Of a DNA stretch of 64,000 nucleotides, positions 63,915-64,000 are shown in pieces; position 1 is the stretch's first letter, and each line of letters begins with the position of its first letter. The position numbers and the translations under genes were made by a program. The notes beneath the pieces were generated by a model, which was not told where the DNA came from, ran no database searches, and saw only the letters and a list, made by a program, of their open reading frames with translations. The DNA lies in contig JBJORF010000003.1 of the NCBI GenBank assembly GCA_046049545.1, positions 19,260 to 83,259 on the forward strand, given 5' to 3'. This DNA is from Romeriopsis sp046049545. Lineage in GTDB: Bacteria > Cyanobacteriota > Cyanobacteriia > Leptolyngbyales > Leptolyngbyaceae.

Positions 63915-63965
63915 ACGTGTGGATGAGGGATAATGGAGCAAGCTATTTTTGGATGGTGAATTGCG
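63915..63965. mobile_element. Probable left end of an IS1-family element
   Basis: The 51 bases between the endonuclease stop and the transposase start are too short for another gene. They should include the IS1-type left inverted repeat, perhaps around GGATAATGGAGCAAGC (63929 onward). The exact border cannot be set without the right end. Confidence 0.4.
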
Positions 63966-64000
63966 ATGGTACTTGAACCTGTGCTTTGTCCGAGTTGTGG
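63966..64000 (+). CDS. IS1-family transposase, first codons (truncated by the window end)
   Basis: The visible residues MVLEPVLCPSCG match the start of cyanobacterial IS1 InsA-type proteins, whose zinc-finger begins with the CPxC motif. Only 11 codons are inside the window, so this is a family guess from a short stretch. It begins 51 bases after the endonuclease stop. Confidence 0.55.
   Translation, partial: MVLEPVLCPSC

Noticed and set aside
1..64000. tRNA, rRNA, CRISPR array or prophage
   Set aside because: Intergenic regions were scanned for T-loop patterns, spaced direct repeats and phage genes; none was found, although a short or unusual tRNA could be missed by eye.

Overview
The window is chromosomal DNA from a cyanobacterium. 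The evidence is dense HIP1-type GCGATCGC/CGATCG sites (for example 405-412, 4074-4081 and 9375-9382), several cyanobacteria-typical families (DUF3747, DUF2584, DUF1517, DUF4112, tandem AAA-like STAND proteins, a phytochrome-like multi-GAF kinase, a CHAT protein with a haemagglutinin-type N-terminus) and the house-keeping gene style. The genus cannot be fixed from the sequence alone. No rRNA, tRNA or CRISPR array was seen.

Layout. 1-8650: the end of a Crp/Fnr regulator, ftsX, peptide deformylase, a small membrane protein translationally coupled to an FHA-PrsW fusion, a DUF3747 secreted protein, upp, a YggT protein, an HNH nuclease and a DHH phosphoesterase. 8734-13836 (minus strand): a signalling group of REC-GGDEF-EAL, FecR and CHASE2-PAS-histidine kinase genes. 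14613-18517: two consecutive AAA-like NTPases, the second with a transmembrane helix and a degenerate beta-propeller. 18534-28959 (minus strand): an exopolysaccharide operon with a Wzc-type tyrosine kinase, a priming sugar transferase, a polysaccharide deacetylase, an FAD oxidoreductase, a WbpD/WbpB/WbpE-like trio for a diacetamido-uronic acid nucleotide sugar, and a membrane GT2. 29567-32679: a COG0523 metallochaperone GTPase with a 2Fe-2S ferredoxin-like partner, divergent from cysS across a candidate operator palindrome. 32797-39126: a 2109-residue secreted haemagglutinin/beta-helix/CHAT protein. 39669-47725: an APC permease, DUF2584, ExbD-ExbB divergent from a TonB-like protein, a cation/proton antiporter and uvrB. 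48110-55000: a knotless-phytochrome-like histidine kinase, a lipoprotein, DUF1517 and a PRC-barrel protein. 55089-62346: lnt, a GNAT, tsf, rpsB, a GH10-like hydrolase, DUF4112, a GIY-YIG protein, rpmA and rplU. 62476-64000: an accessory edge with two small unknown ORFs, a Cfr10I/Bse634I-type restriction endonuclease and the first codons of an IS1-family transposase.

What works together. The polysaccharide operon is a nearly self-contained assembly line for a surface polymer, although the nucleotide-sugar 6-dehydrogenase is not in the window. ExbB/ExbD/TonB form an energy-transduction unit. The COG0523-ferredoxin pair next to a zinc-type CysRS suggests metal homeostasis. rpsB-tsf and rplU-rpmA are conventional translation operons.

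The most unusual items are the restriction endonuclease with no methyltransferase in view and an IS1 copy immediately downstream, the PAS-less phytochrome-like kinase with a DXCF-type third GAF carrying Cys-Tyr, the FHA-PrsW fusion, the GTACAAT-N9-ATTGTAC palindrome, and a series of short repeats that supply the stop codons of several genes.
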